Shown: positions 46,285 to 59,261, counted from the first letter of the stretch. The stretch is 64,000 nucleotides of DNA from Brachionus rotundiformis (GCA_016802295.1 JAESIW010000109.1:754907-818906), one strand, 5' to 3'. Numbers and translations: made by a program. The notes: generated from the sequence alone by a model not told the origin.

Positions 46285-46580
46285 CATGAAGGTCAACCAT
46301 AACGAAAGAGCTGACCGAAATGGAAATAGCTTAGGTTAAGCAAAGCAAAGGTGAAGGCGAAGGCGCAAGATCGACAAGAGTTAAAGGAAAAATTAATGAC
46401 CCTACACTCTTTGTGGAGCATGGATTATTATTCAAAACTTAAATAAGGATTCACAAAGTGAATTACAAAACAAAGCAAGATGGAAGTGTCTTATTTTTGA
46501 AATTTTGACTTTTTTTACTATATTTAACTTTGCATCACCCAAGAGGTGTTTTTTGAAACAAATAAATAAATAAATAAGGA
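46285..46580 (+). mobile_element. LINE 3' end with AAAT tail, degenerate
   Basis: Two frames together give a LINE C-terminus: ELTEMEIA (about 46309-46333), then KAKVKAKAQDRQELKEKLMTLHSLWSM (about 46342-46424), comparable to the usual KEL-x-EM ... AKDRQ-W-x-LV-AL-C-W ending. Next come a CACC-CAAGA-GGTG hairpin (about 46538-46550) and an AAAT-repeat tail (about 46558-46577), both normal for LINE 3' ends. It is non-functional. Confidence 0.6.
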
Positions 46581-47758
46581 AAAAAAAATAAACAACTCGA
46601 AGATTTCATAGAATTCTAAGTGATTATATTTGGGTGATAAAATCAGGTCTTTTAGACATAGGCTCTTTAGTTGAATAAGTTTGGTAAAGTAACAATATAT
46701 TTATTGAAACAAAATGTCACCAAAACAATGCCAAAAATGAAATGATTTTATACCATCCTGCTAAAAAAAAGAAGTTAATTGAATGAAGTTGATACTTTTA
46801 AATATATTTAATTCTAATTAATAAATTCATATTGGTAAAATACAGTTAGATTATAATTGATAAAAAAATTGAAAAAATAAAGTTGATATTTTTACAAGAA
46901 ATGTTTATCGAAAAAAAATTATTCAATTTTTTATAAAAATATTTTGGAAAGTGCGTTCTGAAAAAGCTTTCCACTTAAGGTCCTTAATATTACCATTTAC
47001 CATTTTGGTGCATTTCACCATAAAAACAATTTCATCTTGCCCATATTTCATGTTTCTGGTTATGCAATAGGAAACATGACAATCACGGAAGCTAAATTTT
47101 CAAAGGCTCATAAATACCGACTTTGGGCTATAGTCCCTCGTATTTCCATAATGACCCTTATCGGCTTATTTTTATTTGTTAGAGTTAGTAAGTGCTTAAT
47201 TGGTGTACCATTGGTGCAAAATAATACAAAAATTTTGTTAGTGATAAATTTCTAAACCTTACAACCTGCTGATTCCCAGGCTAATTTCGTAAAAAAAACA
47301 TAAATGGCCTAAAAAATTTTTCTGAAGATAGAAAATTTTTTTATCTAAAAATTTTAGGAGTTAATTGGCCTTCAATAGACATGGACATCACTAATTAAAG
47401 CTTTGACAAACCCAAATTTCTTAGTATGGTAAAAAATGACCATGACTGCCGAAAAGTTTAAAATAAATTTTTAAAGTCTTTTAGAGTCGAGTAGTTGACA
47501 GTCCTTAAAAGACATATCTTAGAAAAAGTTACATAAATATTATTGATTGAAATATCTTTTCTCAACTATACTAATTAAGTAGTGCTTGGCTACTAAATAT
47601 GGGCAAATATTGAGCCTTCAATTTTATAAGTTACATAATTTTTAATATTGTTATCAATTAATAATAAAATAATTAGTTTTTTTTAATTAATTTTATTTAA
47701 AAAACTGGTAAATATAATTTGAAAATTCAATCACATCTAAAAAAAATCAACATATTTA
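46581..47758. other. Spacer downstream of nanos
   Basis: AT-rich spacer. One 72-codon ORF (47037-47255) is partly hydrophobic and without recognisable domains. I do not call it a gene. Confidence 0.4.
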
Positions 47759-48406
47759 TCAAGGAGAAGATACACTCTTGAGCATTTCATATCTAAGTCT
47801 TTTCTGCAGCTTGGGACAGTATTTCTTGGTATGGGTTTTTTCGCCCGAAGCTCCACACTCGGGACATGAATAATTCTTCAAAATGGGACAAATGACATTG
47901 CCATTGGCGTCCTTGAGTGCATGCGAGGAATATATTTGCTCCGACTCGCCGTTTGTCTTACAAAAAGTGCAAATTTTGATTCGTCCACCCATCGCTCTGT
48001 GCATAGCCGCTTGTCTTATTGTTTCGGACATGTCAACGAGCTCGCTGCGCTTGGGCAGACTCCTGGGACTAAGTGGGAAATTTTCTTGATGCTGGCTTAT
48101 CTGTCTTGGACTTGATACACCATATTTGCTAGTGGGTGTTGAGCGAACAGGACTCATCACTTGAAAAAAGTGTTTAGATTCAGCTGTTACTTGATAGGAG
48201 ACATTTTTACCTGAATTTTGGAAAGACTTGAATATTGGCCTGGATGGAGAAGCTGTGGACGTAGGCTGAGAGTATTGAAAGGATGCTGAGTGCGATGGGT
48301 TGAAGGGAGAGAAGGAGGGACTTGAGAAGGGCGACCAAGGATGACTGCCGGACTTTGAGTCTAAATTCGCTGTGTCGATGGTCAACGGGGAGAATTGAAA
48401 ACTCAT
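47759..48406 (-). CDS. nanos: Nanos-type RNA-binding zinc-finger protein
   Basis: Nanos proteins repress target mRNAs with Pumilio and CCR4-NOT and maintain germ cells. The C-terminus carries the complete zf-nanos module. Numbered from the upstream in-frame ATG at 48430, Cys154, Cys157, His170 and Cys181 form the first CCHC finger, and Cys189, Cys192, His200 and Cys205 the second, with canonical spacing C-x2-C-x12-H-x10-C and C-x2-C-x7-H-x4-C. The N-terminal half is Ser/Pro-rich and disordered. I chose the ATG at 48404-48406 (215 residues) over that at 48430 (223 residues) because the TATA box at 48446-48453 would put transcription start near 48420, downstream of the first ATG. It is a single exon. 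The finger region is unambiguous; the start is inferred. Confidence 0.95.
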   Translation of the reverse strand: MSFQFSPLTIDTANLDSKSGSHPWSPFSSPSFSPFNPSHSASFQYSQPTSTASPSRPIFKSFQNSGKNVSYQVTAESKHFFQVMSPVRSTPTSKYGVSSPRQISQHQENFPLSPRSLPKRSELVDMSETIRQAAMHRAMGGRIKICTFCKTNGESEQIYSSHALKDANGNVICPILKNYSCPECGASGEKTHTKKYCPKLQKRLRYEMLKSVSSP

Positions 48407-48445
48407 ATTTGTGAAAATGATGTTTGCCAAGTGCGACTAGACCAA

Positions 48446-48453
48446 TTTTTATA
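48446..48453 (-). promoter_or_regulatory. TATA box of nanos
   Basis: TATAAAAA on the minus strand, within GGGTATAAAAATTGG, is 40-47 bp upstream of the chosen ATG. It resembles the TATA box of the repeat-protein gene at 8203-8210. Confidence 0.6.
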
Positions 48454-49404
48454 CCCATGATAAGTGAATAGATAATAAATTGATTGGTTAATTTGAATTA
48501 ACGTGCTAAATTACATCTGGAATCGAATTGATTAGTGTTTTATGTATTCAATCCCTTCTATAAGGACAAATCGGTTGATAATCGAGATCTGGTTAAGTAA
48601 TTAGGCCTAACGGTCTAGCAAAGGGGATGGATAAGTCCTCTAAAATATCTATTAATAAATTATACAGTTTATCCTTTAATCTATTTTAATTTGGATTGTT
48701 GAATCACAAGACTGGTTCAACCAGATCCGAGCTAATTAATTATTTGGCCAGCCCCCTTTGACTGAAGCCGATGTTCTGTTAGCATATTTTGATTTTTATT
48801 TGCATTTTAATATTTTTTCTTAATAAAAGATATTTAATTTAATTTAAGTTTTAATAAAAAATTAATAAATCTTCCTAGTTACAATTAGTTTATAGCTTGT
48901 TTGATTATCTTTAAAAAAATGGTCTTCTTTTGCGCAATTTTTCAATAGCCTTTGTTGAGCTAATGTCAGGTATTACATTTTTACCATTGATTACCAAAGT
49001 TTCATTCTTTTACCAAAATAAGGGAGACCTAGAGTTGTTATTGAGTGATTAAGCGAACATAAAAAAATATTATTTTTAAAAAATAAAATATTTGAATAAT
49101 TAAATTAATATTTTTTCTATCTAATTAGCCAATAAATTCAATTAGTCGATATTGACCAAACTGAAAGTGAGCTCTTACTAAATTTTGTTGTTTCCAGAGA
49201 TTCTAAACACAGGCGATCAGATAGATAAGGGAAATGGGAAATAAAAAAATTAAATTTAAGTTATTTAATTATATTAATGTTTTATTTAGTTGAAATAAAT
49301 TAATCGGAAAGATTAAATAAGATAATGGAAGTGATTTATGCTTAGACCCCGAGATCTTGGGGTTAATTAAATGGCTTTATGCAGGTCTTTGAGGGAATCG
49401 TATG
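48454..49404. other. Upstream region of nanos
   Basis: Intergenic. The first ~330 bp are less AT-rich and may hold regulatory sites. A near-perfect palindrome, ACCCCGAGATCTTGGGGT, lies at about 49345-49362. No gene seen. Confidence 0.4.
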
Positions 49405-49650
49405 AGAATGAATAGGAACGCATTAAGACATCAAGAATTGACTTGAAAAAGCAAAAGGAGCATTTGCCAGACTTAAACCAATCTGGAAATCAAGATGTGA
49501 AACACTGTAGTGAGAGCAACACTGATGTATGGAAGTGAATGCTGGGGAGTGTCTGAGTTAGAAAGAAAAAGCCTGAACACCTTCCACTGGTAGCCTAAGA
49601 ACGATTCTTGGCATACCCTGGCCTGAGCCAATAAGCCAAATTATTTGGCA
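49405..49650 (+). mobile_element. LINE reverse-transcriptase fragment, degenerate
   Basis: The plus strand contains a sequence corresponding to KAKGAFARLKPIWKS (49445-49494, with frame breaks), then TLMYGSECWGVSELERKSLNTFH (about 49519-49590). The YGSECW block is typical of the region after the RT core in RTE/ingi-like LINEs. Stops and frameshifts are many. The block at 49442-49494 matches 14764-14817 (minus strand) at nucleotide level. Confidence 0.7.
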
Positions 49651-50272
49651 ATTTTTGATTCAGTTGAAGATTAGTTATGATAGCTTTATTAATTTATTAT
49701 TATTTTATTATTTTTAAATAAAGAGCTATTTTATTTTGATTCAAATATATAAGTTCAAATTTTATTTTGGCTTAGAAAGTTCAGAAAGAAAGCCTGATAG
49801 AAAGGTTATTTAAAATAAAATTGATAATTTGAAAAAATATTATTTAAATAAATCTTAAATAAAAAAAAAATTAAATAAAAATTTCTAATATTTAAATAAA
49901 TCTATGTACTGCCATACAGGTCCTAGGAACTCACATCATAAACCTTAAGTTACATTTATTTACAAATTTACCAAAGCATTTTTCTGCATAATAGCACTAA
50001 CACCTCACTCATGAAAAATAAATTATCTGAACATGGTACCATGTCCAGCTTGACATTTTTTAAATAATCAAATAATAATCTTCAAAGAGTGGTTAAAATG
50101 ATTACACAACTTATCAAAACAATCTGAAAATTGGAGATTTTTAAAATTTTAATTAAGTACCGCGCTTATCATAATTTAAATTATAGGAGTGTTGAATTAA
50201 AAAATAATAATCACCTTCAACTCTATTAAGTTTAAAAAATATAAAGCTTAAATTTTAAATAATTTAAACAAA
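49651..50272. other. Spacer upstream of the coiled-coil gene
   Basis: AT-rich spacer with no gene. It ends in the short 5' flank (AATTTAAACAAA) before the ATG at 50273. Confidence 0.45.
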
Positions 50273-51268
50273 ATGGCTGAAAATTTAGAAAGCTTGTTAA
50301 AAGAGATTTTTGTTCTTGAGTCTTTGGTCAACAAGTTGTCTTATCAGCTGCAAATACTGGACAAAAGCATATCTTCTAAAGAAACTGAGATTGATTCATT
50401 CAACTCCAAAATATCTGATACCAAAGCCGAGAGTGAAATTTTGGTAAGCGAATGTCTTCCAAAAATTCCAAATTTCTAAATCCTTTTTTCAGAAGCGGTC
50501 AATAATTAAACTCGACACTCAACTTGATCTAGTCGATCAGTCAATTGACCAGCTGAATAAAAAATTAATGGCATGTGAGGAAAAAAGAGATGATTTTTTG
50601 ACCAAAATTGTAATTGATGGTTTAAAAAAATAATTAAAAAAATTTAAATTGTTTAAATGAAGGACAATATACAGAATGAAATTGCCAATCAGATAAACAC
50701 TTTTGATTCTATTTACAAAAATTTGGTGACCAAATTTCAGACAGATTTGGATAAAGCGTCCTTTGACTTCAAGCAAAATACCATAAAATCTAAGCTAGAG
50801 TTGGTTAATCGACTTGAAGGGGGTATTCGATAAATTGCTTTTTATAAATAAGTTTAAATTTTGAAATAAGAAATTAGAAAACTTGAAGAGTTTAAAGACT
50901 TTGCCAGCGAGCTGGGCTGTTTGGAGTCTGAGCTTTTACAATTATCTGAAACCGAGTCAAGTATTTAAAAATAAATGTAAAAATTATTTACTGGTTTAGA
51001 TTTAAGCAAAGAGCTTGGTCAATTGGAATCGATGGAAAGTAAGCTCATTGAAGAGCTTGGCAAGCTAGAATCGGGCTCACAGCTTGTCGAGTCTGATGAG
51101 GAGACAGAACAGTAATTTAAAATTAAATATTCCTATTTAATAAATTTACCAAGGCTGAGGTCCGAATTAGAAAGATTGGAAAATATTGAAAATAGTGAAA
51201 TAATTATGTTGAATAAAAAATATCGCTACTTGCGCAATCAATTTAATGAAAGAAAAAATAATAAATAA
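50273..51268 (+). CDS. Coiled-coil protein, six exons (CCDC172-like, tentative)
   Basis: Six exons, 50273-50443, 50493-50609, 50663-50822, 50871-50960, 51000-51111 and 51154-51268, join in frame across five GT-AG introns of 39-53 bp. They give 254 residues. The protein is helical and charged throughout, with heptad-like spacing of Leu/Ile and no other domain, signal peptide or membrane segment. Length, the N-terminal LESLLKEI...LES pattern and all-coiled-coil structure recall vertebrate CCDC172 (258 residues), a sperm-tail-associated protein. That is a weak match from memory. The gene lies 1.5 kb upstream of another small coiled-coil gene on the same strand. The gene model is well supported because phases 0, 0, 1, 1 and 2 all agree; function is open. 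Confidence 0.85.
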
Positions 51269-52727
51269 TTTATTTTCTAAATTAAAATTTGATTATTTTT
51301 TGTTATGACCATGGCAAACAAATTTTCCGAAGTATTCGATTAATTCAAAAGAACTTCTAAAATTTTTTAATTTTATCTAATATATTGATCAATTCAAAAA
51401 TAAATAATAAATTTGAAATTGTATTTTTAATAAATAATATAATAATTAATTTATTTATTATTTAATTGAATGGTAAAAAAATTGGCAAGTATCTTCTGAA
51501 CTTACAATTACATTGTTAGATTACATAAATTCAATAATTAAATGTTTAAGATAAGTTTTTCTATAAATAATTAAAAAATCAATTGGTAATTATACAAAAA
51601 AAATTAATTTCAAAGAAACTGAATAATTGTTATTAAAAAAAGGCAAATTTTACAATACCTAATTAAATTAGAATGGAAAAAAATCTGCTTGGACAATGAA
51701 CCAGATTGTAAACCTCTGGTTTTAAAACTATTTTGGAATTTATCTCTTTAAAAACACATAATTTTCAATCGCATTATTCAACAGTTATAAAAAATATGTT
51801 TAGTTAATTATTAATTTTTAATTATTTTTGTTTGAATTTCTATTTGATTCAAATTCCAATAAAAGCGAAACACACAGCACATCTGTCCAGAATTTGAGCC
51901 TAAATTCAATTGACAATTTGGAAATATAAAACCATAAATTGTGCAACAAAAATTTGGAAAATTTTAAGTGTGGTATTCATGCTGCGAATAAAAGCTTTTA
52001 TCTTTATTTTTAAGGATGAGAAGAATGGACAAATAAGATAGATTCAATCAAAATGAATCAAAGTGGCACAATACTAGGATAAATATTGTGACACACCATA
52101 TTATTTTTAATAATTAATTAATTTTTTATGAGTATAAATAAAAAAGTCTTTGATAAATTTTCAATCAAAATTAGTCATAATATAAAAAAATAAAAATAGT
52201 AAAAATTTTTCTATTTAATGTTTTTTTAGAATAAAATATTAAAGACTGTTTATTTGAGTCTTTTAAACCTAGATACCAAAATCAGGCTTTTTGGCTCAAA
52301 TGGAAAAACTTTTTTTTTAAAATTATTAAAATGTCAAGCAAATCTTTGAGGAAGCTCTTTATTTTCATTAATTTGAATAAATCAGCTAATTAAAAGAAAA
52401 TTTTTTAATAAAATCTAAACAAATTAAGTAAGATTTTCAAGTCTAGTTTTTATCTTAGCATAAACCAACCGTTGTCATTAGTTACCCAAGTCCTTTTAAG
52501 TTGTCAACTATTTCTTATTCAAGTAATATAAATGATTTTTAATTCGAATTTTCCTCTCAAGTTAAGTATGAATGTACTTTAATTCACTTAAGGTATGCTA
52601 TGTTTTATTTTTTTGCTAAAAACTCTCAAGTAAAAAAAAGTAATAAAAAATTTTGTTAGTTTATATCGTTTGTGAAAATAAGACCTTGTCAATTATATAA
52701 ACAATAAATGTTTCTCAGTTTTTATTT
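51269..52727. other. Intergenic between two coiled-coil genes
   Basis: AT-rich spacer. No coding frame is seen. Confidence 0.5.
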
Positions 52728-55393
52728 ATGATTTTAAATCAGAATCGAATGGAATTGACAAAGATCTACAACAGTCGTGGGCCTGATGGTCTTTCCAGAG
52801 CTGACCGTGAACGAATGTCCAACTACAAGCGGAAGGAATTTTTGTTCGAAAAATTTCTCTACACAAGGAAAAAAAATCAAACACTTCAGTTGACCCACGA
52901 ACACATTTTAGGTAAGTGAGCCAGACCTATCTAAAATATTTATGTTCTATCTGCTTTTTTTTAAATAAATTTTAAACTAAATTAAAATATTTTAATTATT
53001 TTTGAATATTTATGCTTTTTTATTCAAATATAGTAAATTATCAAATATTTATCTTATTCAAAAAGAATTGTACCAGAGGTTAGGCCATAGTTTTTAGAGA
53101 TCCTCTTGGAATAAATTAAGATTAAAAAAAGGCATGTATTTTACGTGATACTAATTTTATTTTTATTTTTTTTTTTTTATTTAAAAAAATTAATTGATAC
53201 AAATTATAAGAAAATGATATTAATTTTTATTGATGACATTAAAAAATACAAAAAAAAGAAAAATAAAAAAAAAGGAAAAAATTAATTTTTTTAGATCTAT
53301 TGCTCGCAGGTTTACTTTGATCACTCATTGGGTTTTTGCGAGGTCTACCTCTCAGACGTTTAGCTGGACAATTTTCTACTAAATTCAACACACTTGGCTC
53401 TGATTTGAATAGACCATGAACGATATTTAGCTGTTCATTTGTTTGTTCATTTGACGTCGTTGGCGCTACAACTTGCTCTTATAAATTTTGACCACTCTCA
53501 GTTGCAGGTTCTTGTTCATCTTCGAATTCAATAATGAACCAAAGTTCGTCTTTGGCCACTTCATTTTCTAAATGACTTTGAGTTTCGATCGGCTGTTGGT
53601 TAAGAGAATCTTTATTCTTGGCAGGTCTTCCTTTCTTTCTTTTTTCACCCAGTGGCACATCTTTTGCGCTCTCGTACCATGGCATACCTCTATCGCGACA
53701 AGTAATAGCTACTATATGTTTGCACATATAGTTTTTTTTCCAAAAGGGACAAGTACACGTACTCTTTCTCAACTGCTTAATTAGTTCAATCAAAATGTTT
53801 GAGTATATTAACACATTTATATTTATTTGATTAATTATTTAGTATCACATAAACAAAATAAGTATCATTATAAATTTATTTTTGGTATCTTAAGTATGAA
53901 TTTTAGTATCATTTTTATTTTTTTTTTGTAGCAGAAAAATAAAATTAGTATCAGCATAGAAAAAGTTTATTTTTGCAAATAATTAAGTGTAGATAATAAT
54001 AATAATAATAATAAATTTTTTAAAGTGAAAAGATAATTGAATAATAGAAAATATTGTCTTGTGACAGATCATTACTATCAAAGCCTGAATTTAAAATTGA
54101 AAAAAAGTTAAAAATTTTATTTTATTTTAAAAAATATTGATATTGACTTTAATTTTCATTAATAGGAAATTAATAAGAAAAATAAATTAGGAATAAATCA
54201 TTGATTTTTTAATTTAATAAAAATTAAGTTTATTTATTTTGTTTTTTTTTTCAAATAATTTGAGGTGAACAGACCTCTCTGGCAAATCAGAATGGATGGT
54301 ATGAGTTTGAGTTAGCTTTATATCTGGAAAAAGAGGAAAATAATCAAAATTAAAAAATTTCTCCGATCTAATAAAATGTCTATTAAGTTAAATTGTTTTA
54401 ATAAAATTAAATTTTTTTCTTATTGTTAAGATATTGGTGACAAGACATTGAAAAAAGTTGAGTTGAACATAAAAAAAAGTTCCAAATTAGAAAATGACTC
54501 GTTTTTGAAAAACGAAGTTGACCGCTTGGAAAAAGAAGTCGAAAAATTTAAGAAGGAAATATACGAAAACTTCCGAAATGAGTATGAGAAACAAAAAGTG
54601 TCTCTAAAAGAGGTAAATGAAAGATAAGATAAGATAAGATAAAAATTTTAACTTTAAAGGAATATGAGCAATTGATGAAGCGGGTGGAGAAAATGCGCGA
54701 CGACGCCGAGGAAGAAAGAATGAAAGAATTGGTAAAAAAAATGAATGAAGAATGCGAGCTAGCGCTGAGGAAACAGTGGGAGGACGCCGAGGAGATTAAG
54801 CGGCGAACTCTTCAGATCATGATCGAGCAGACCCGGAAGCAGGTGTATGAGGAAGAGAGAATTGACAAGGAAAGGTTGGTCAGGCTAGCCCTGGAAAAAG
54901 CTGAGGTATTCTCAACCTATAAATCTACCATCCAAAATTAAGTTACTCTCAAGGAAGAATTCAAAATCCGGGAACAAGAGGCCATAAAGCGGACCAAAGA
55001 TCAGAGCGAGATCGAAGCCAGTGAAAAAACAAGACAATTATGTGAAAGATATGATGCATCTATTGAGGCTGTTCTTCAAAAGTAAATAAAATTATTAATA
55101 ATAATATTATTAATTTTTTTAGATTAAAAGAGACCGAAGAGAAGTTGAAAAAAGAGACAGAAGTAAGGTGTAAAGTGGAAAACGATTTCCGACTCTTGCA
55201 GACCGATTATAAGCGCTTTATGAACTATACTGATCATTTTAATTCGGACTATATGATGAAATTGCGCCATGTTGGCAACAATTTGCTCGAAGACCCCGAA
55301 TACGAGACCAAATTGGACGCTACTTTGGAAAATATGACCAAAATAAAAGTTAAAAGTTACAAAAAATTGGCCAGTATTGACAATAAAAAATAG
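52728..55393 (+). CDS. Coiled-coil protein, five exons (C6orf163-like, tentative)
   Basis: Five exons, 52728-52911, 54431-54612, 54660-54905, 54954-55081 and 55123-55393, join in frame (phases 1, 0, 0, 2) and give 336 residues. The N-terminus is basic (NSRGPDGLSRADRERMSNYKRKEF). It leads into LTHEHILDIGDKTLKKVE, which resembles my recollection of vertebrate C6orf163 (THKDILDIG, 329 residues). A long charged coiled coil fills the middle. The C-terminus has TDYKRFMNYTDHFNSD, comparable to a KYINYT-type end in that family. Identity is inferred. The ATG at 52728 is taken as start; a second at 52749 follows an AAATCAG acceptor-like site and is equally possible. Intron 1 is 1,519 bp, far longer than all others here, because it holds a transposon fragment on the opposite strand. 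Confidence 0.82.
53289..53814 (-). mobile_element. SWIM zinc-finger / AT-hook fragment (MULE-type remnant) inside an intron
   Basis: On the minus strand from 53814, the frame gives STCTCPFWKKNYMCKHIVAI, a SWIM zinc finger (C-x-C ... C-x-H) of the kind found at the C-terminus of MULE transposases. A first AT-hook (KRKKGRPAKNK) and an acidic stretch follow. A TAA at 53479-53481 interrupts the frame, but it stays open beyond it to about 53289 and encodes a second AT-hook (KRLRGRPRKNP). No catalytic transposase domain is present in the intron. It is probably a decayed insertion. Alternatively it is a domesticated piece, read as a short 111-residue protein, which is less likely. Confidence 0.65.
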
Positions 55394-58300
55394 ATTTGTT
55401 TCAAATTGAAAAATAAATAATTATTTTTTGTAATTAAATTAATATTAATAAATATATAAATATTTTTTAATCAAGTTTTTAATTTATTGTATATCCCATT
55501 AAAATTGAATTCGGTTCTAAAAAAATATTATTGAATGTTAATTTAGTTCGAATTGGAGACATTAAATTTGAATATTCAAATTTTATTATTTGTATTAATA
55601 AAGTTTATTTAGATAAACATTAAGTTGAAATATTAAATTAATAAAAATATTTAAATGTGTACGAATTTCAATCGATATTAATTTTATATTCTTCAAATTT
55701 GTCACAATATGTTTATGTACAGATTGGTACAGATCTCAAACACTAAAGAATTATACCTTCTATTAAATAAATAAATTTTGCTAAAACCCTTAATTAAATT
55801 AAATTAAATTTTCATCCTAATTCTAATATTAATAAGTGATGAATAGTGCTGATTGGAAGTTACCAAAGTTACCTGAGCTAAATAAGAGTTAAACTTTTAT
55901 CTTTTATTAAATTGGGGTCTAAACTAGTTGCAAAAAAATTAAGTAAAAATTAAATTTATAAATGAATGACAAGAAAATATGATAGCTGAATAAAACTTGT
56001 TGTATGCTTTTATTAAAAAAGTTAAATACCTGAAAAATTAATTTCTCAACAGAGGTAAATTTTAGTCGTTATCTTTTCTTTTGTTGAATCAAGATAGAAT
56101 TTTATCTCTAGAATAATCTTTAGAAAAGAAAGTTGTTTATTCATCTGAAATGAACATGATATTTAAATTTTATTTGTTCTAAGATATTGAGAATTGTTTC
56201 AAGTATAAATTAATCAAACTAGTGGTCGATATTATTAGATATTTTATTCTAAAGTTAAAAATTTGACTGACTTTAACTTAATTAATTTCCTCTTATTTGC
56301 CTTTTATCTTAATTTAAGAACGTTATTTGAAATTAGATATTTTGGTCAACAGATATATTTTTTTATTAATTTTTTACATAGAGGTAATTTAGACCGAATT
56401 AAATCACATAATCGTTAATATTTTTAAAAAATATTTTATTTTTTAATTTTAATTAATCTTGTTTTATTAAGTGTTTTGTTTTAATGTTATTTAATTGAAA
56501 AATTTAAGAAAATTAAGCTCTCTCTATCTCAATTTATTACTCCTTTTTTACTTTAAAACATATCCGGTCATATTAAACTAAGTGATTAATTAATCTAACA
56601 TTAAAATGCAGACGTCAATACTTCCTTGCTAGTCTATAAGATGAATTATATCCGTTTTAATTGTATAATAAAAAGATTAATGTATTTTTTCTTATTTGAA
56701 AATCATACATAAAATATTTTTATATTATTTATTGTTAATTAAAAATATTTTTGATTAAAACTTAGCCTGTTTTAATAATTATTAACCTAAAATATTAGGA
56801 AAATGATTGCATATACCAATTCATTTATGACAAAACATCATCATTTATAAGTTTTTATCAATTTAGTAATTTTTTTTGGTACAAAAAGGGAAGTGGGTCT
56901 TCTAAGAGTTTACTAATTTAGCTTATTGTTAATCTTTATTTTTCATTTTTAACTTTGATCTTTTTTTAAGCTAAAAATATCATATTTATTATATCTGTTT
57001 TAATAAATATGGCTTAAAGTTATAAATTTGTGCTAATTTTATACGTTTTCAATAAAATCATCAAACTTGTTATTTATTTTTTTAAGAATTCCTTTTATCG
57101 TGCAAAGTATTGGAAAAATATTAAAAAATTTCAATATACAATATTTTCTTATATCTTCTTTTTTGTAGTTAGAAAATTATACATTAATACTTAAGACAAT
57201 ATATTTTATGAGTTTTTTTTAAATTTTTTGTAATGCTATATTATTATTAATTAGTTAATCAAACATTAATCCTGAATGGTAAGGAGAAGTATGCAAAACA
57301 ATGGTCCACGATCTCGAGTGCTTAAAGAATGGCAATAGTTTAAATGAGTGTAAAACCAAGAGAAAAATAAATCTATAGCATTATTTGTATACCCTTTGGG
57401 ATCATTTACTAAAAACCATAGTTTATCTATTGATTTAATATGTAGTCATATCATAATTTACCTCTACATATAAGGTTTATAATCTTTCATTAAAAATAAG
57501 CGATAAGTATCTATTGTTTAAAGTTTAAATAATTAATTTTAATAATTAAATATTTTTGCACCTTTTAACGACCATGTTATTTGTATTTCAAAATTTTGGT
57601 AAAGGTCCACTTTGGTATAGTTTGTGTTGACGGACCAGTATCTTCTACTGTCAAGCGCATTATTTGTCCTCTCTTGGACAGAGCTAATTAGATTGGGGAA
57701 TATTTTTAAATAATCAATAATGTATTGTATATTATTATTAAAATAATATTGTTAAGTAACAGATAGCATTTATAAGTTACTTTATTAAGGGTTACTTAAA
57801 ATAAGGTACAAACTAGTCATTTACCACTTCCAGTTTCCTAATGTTTGCTTAATCTAATGAAAGCGAACCCAGTTTTGGTTTAAATGAAGTTTTTAAATGT
57901 TTTTAATTCATCCAGGGATTCTGATCGATTGATTTAAAAAAAAAAGTGCTGGATTTTTAGTACCATCTTGGACAAGTCCAATGTGTACAAAATAAAAAAA
58001 TGGGATGCCAAATAGATAAAAATCAGAAATACACAGAATACAAAAAAATTAATAGTAACAGTTTTAAAAAAGTAAATAATTTTTGCAATAATTAGCAGCA
58101 AGAACCACAAATTATTTGGTCTTGGTAATTTTTTTTTGGTAAAGGAGATAAACGCGCTCATTTTAAAAAAGCATAGCATAATGCATTTGCTTTTTAATCT
58201 GGCATAATTTTTAGTCAGACTGGGCAAATTTGGGATATGAATGGACATATATCCAAGTGGCCTAATGTAATTCTGGTAATTATTTCAAAAATATTAAGTT

Positions 58301-59261
58301 TTGTATTTTTTGGTTAACAATAAATTGCCAATTCAAATTAGTTAATAAGATATATTTATATTTAATTGTACCATGGTAGTTTTTTATTAACTCACCATCA
58401 CGGGGCTGAAAAGAAGACCTAAAGACATTCCAAACAGGCTGTAAATTATTCATTAATTGAACAAGAAAGTGAAAGGTTATTTATGAACAAGTATCAAGCC
58501 GGATTTGTATTCTTCCACTAGTCTGATAACCAATGGAACAAAATGACTCAGTCCTGTCCTAATCTATCTCTCACTCAACTCAAAAAGTCGATTTCAGTCT
58601 TTTATTAGTTTAAGTTTATTATAAGCCTCATGATGTATCTACTAAGTAAAAAAATTATCAATTAATCTATCAAGTTTTTTCTGTAATGACAAGTTGTTAG
58701 AACAACTTTTTGTTTTAGATAGACAAATAGAGACATGGCGATGATTCAAGCTGTTAAGTGTTTCAATTTTTTTCGAAAAAACTAAGCCTCACATTTAATT
58801 TAATTAATTAAATATCAGGCAAACAAAACATCTTAATCAAATCAATATTTGATGAGCATTTGGAACATAATCTGCAGGTCAAATGCGATTTATTTAATTA
58901 AAACTAGGCAGCAAAAATGTCTAGTCAAGATAAGAAGAAGAAAACATTCTTTTATTAAAATATTTAGTAGAAGCCTTAGAGATAAAAGCCCATTTGATAA
59001 ATTATTTGTGTAGAAATTGAAGCTAGAAGGGGGCCTAAGACACAATTAGATCCGAGCTTATTTATTAAGTGACAAAATCGATTTTACGTGTTCTTAAAGA
59101 AAGGATGCCAGATAGTTGCATTAATGCAACAACATATTTCAAATCAATGGATCAATTAGTCGGCTTTTGTGTACACAATAAAGAGGCCAAAATTGCATGT
59201 TCTAAGATTAGTATTTTTTTAAGTACTTATTAAAGATTAATAAATTAATTTGTCTTTGCCG
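55394..59261. other. Gene desert, no supported gene
   Basis: AT-rich spacer. The 104-codon minus-strand ORF at 57934-58248 is hydrophobic and Phe/Lys-rich, of a kind common by chance in such sequence. No domain, repeat or RNA gene was recognised. Confidence 0.45.

Noticed and set aside
57934..58248. 104-codon minus-strand ORF as a membrane protein gene
   Set aside because: Phe/Ile/Lys-rich composition is expected by chance in AT-rich DNA; no splice sites, promoter or family features support it.
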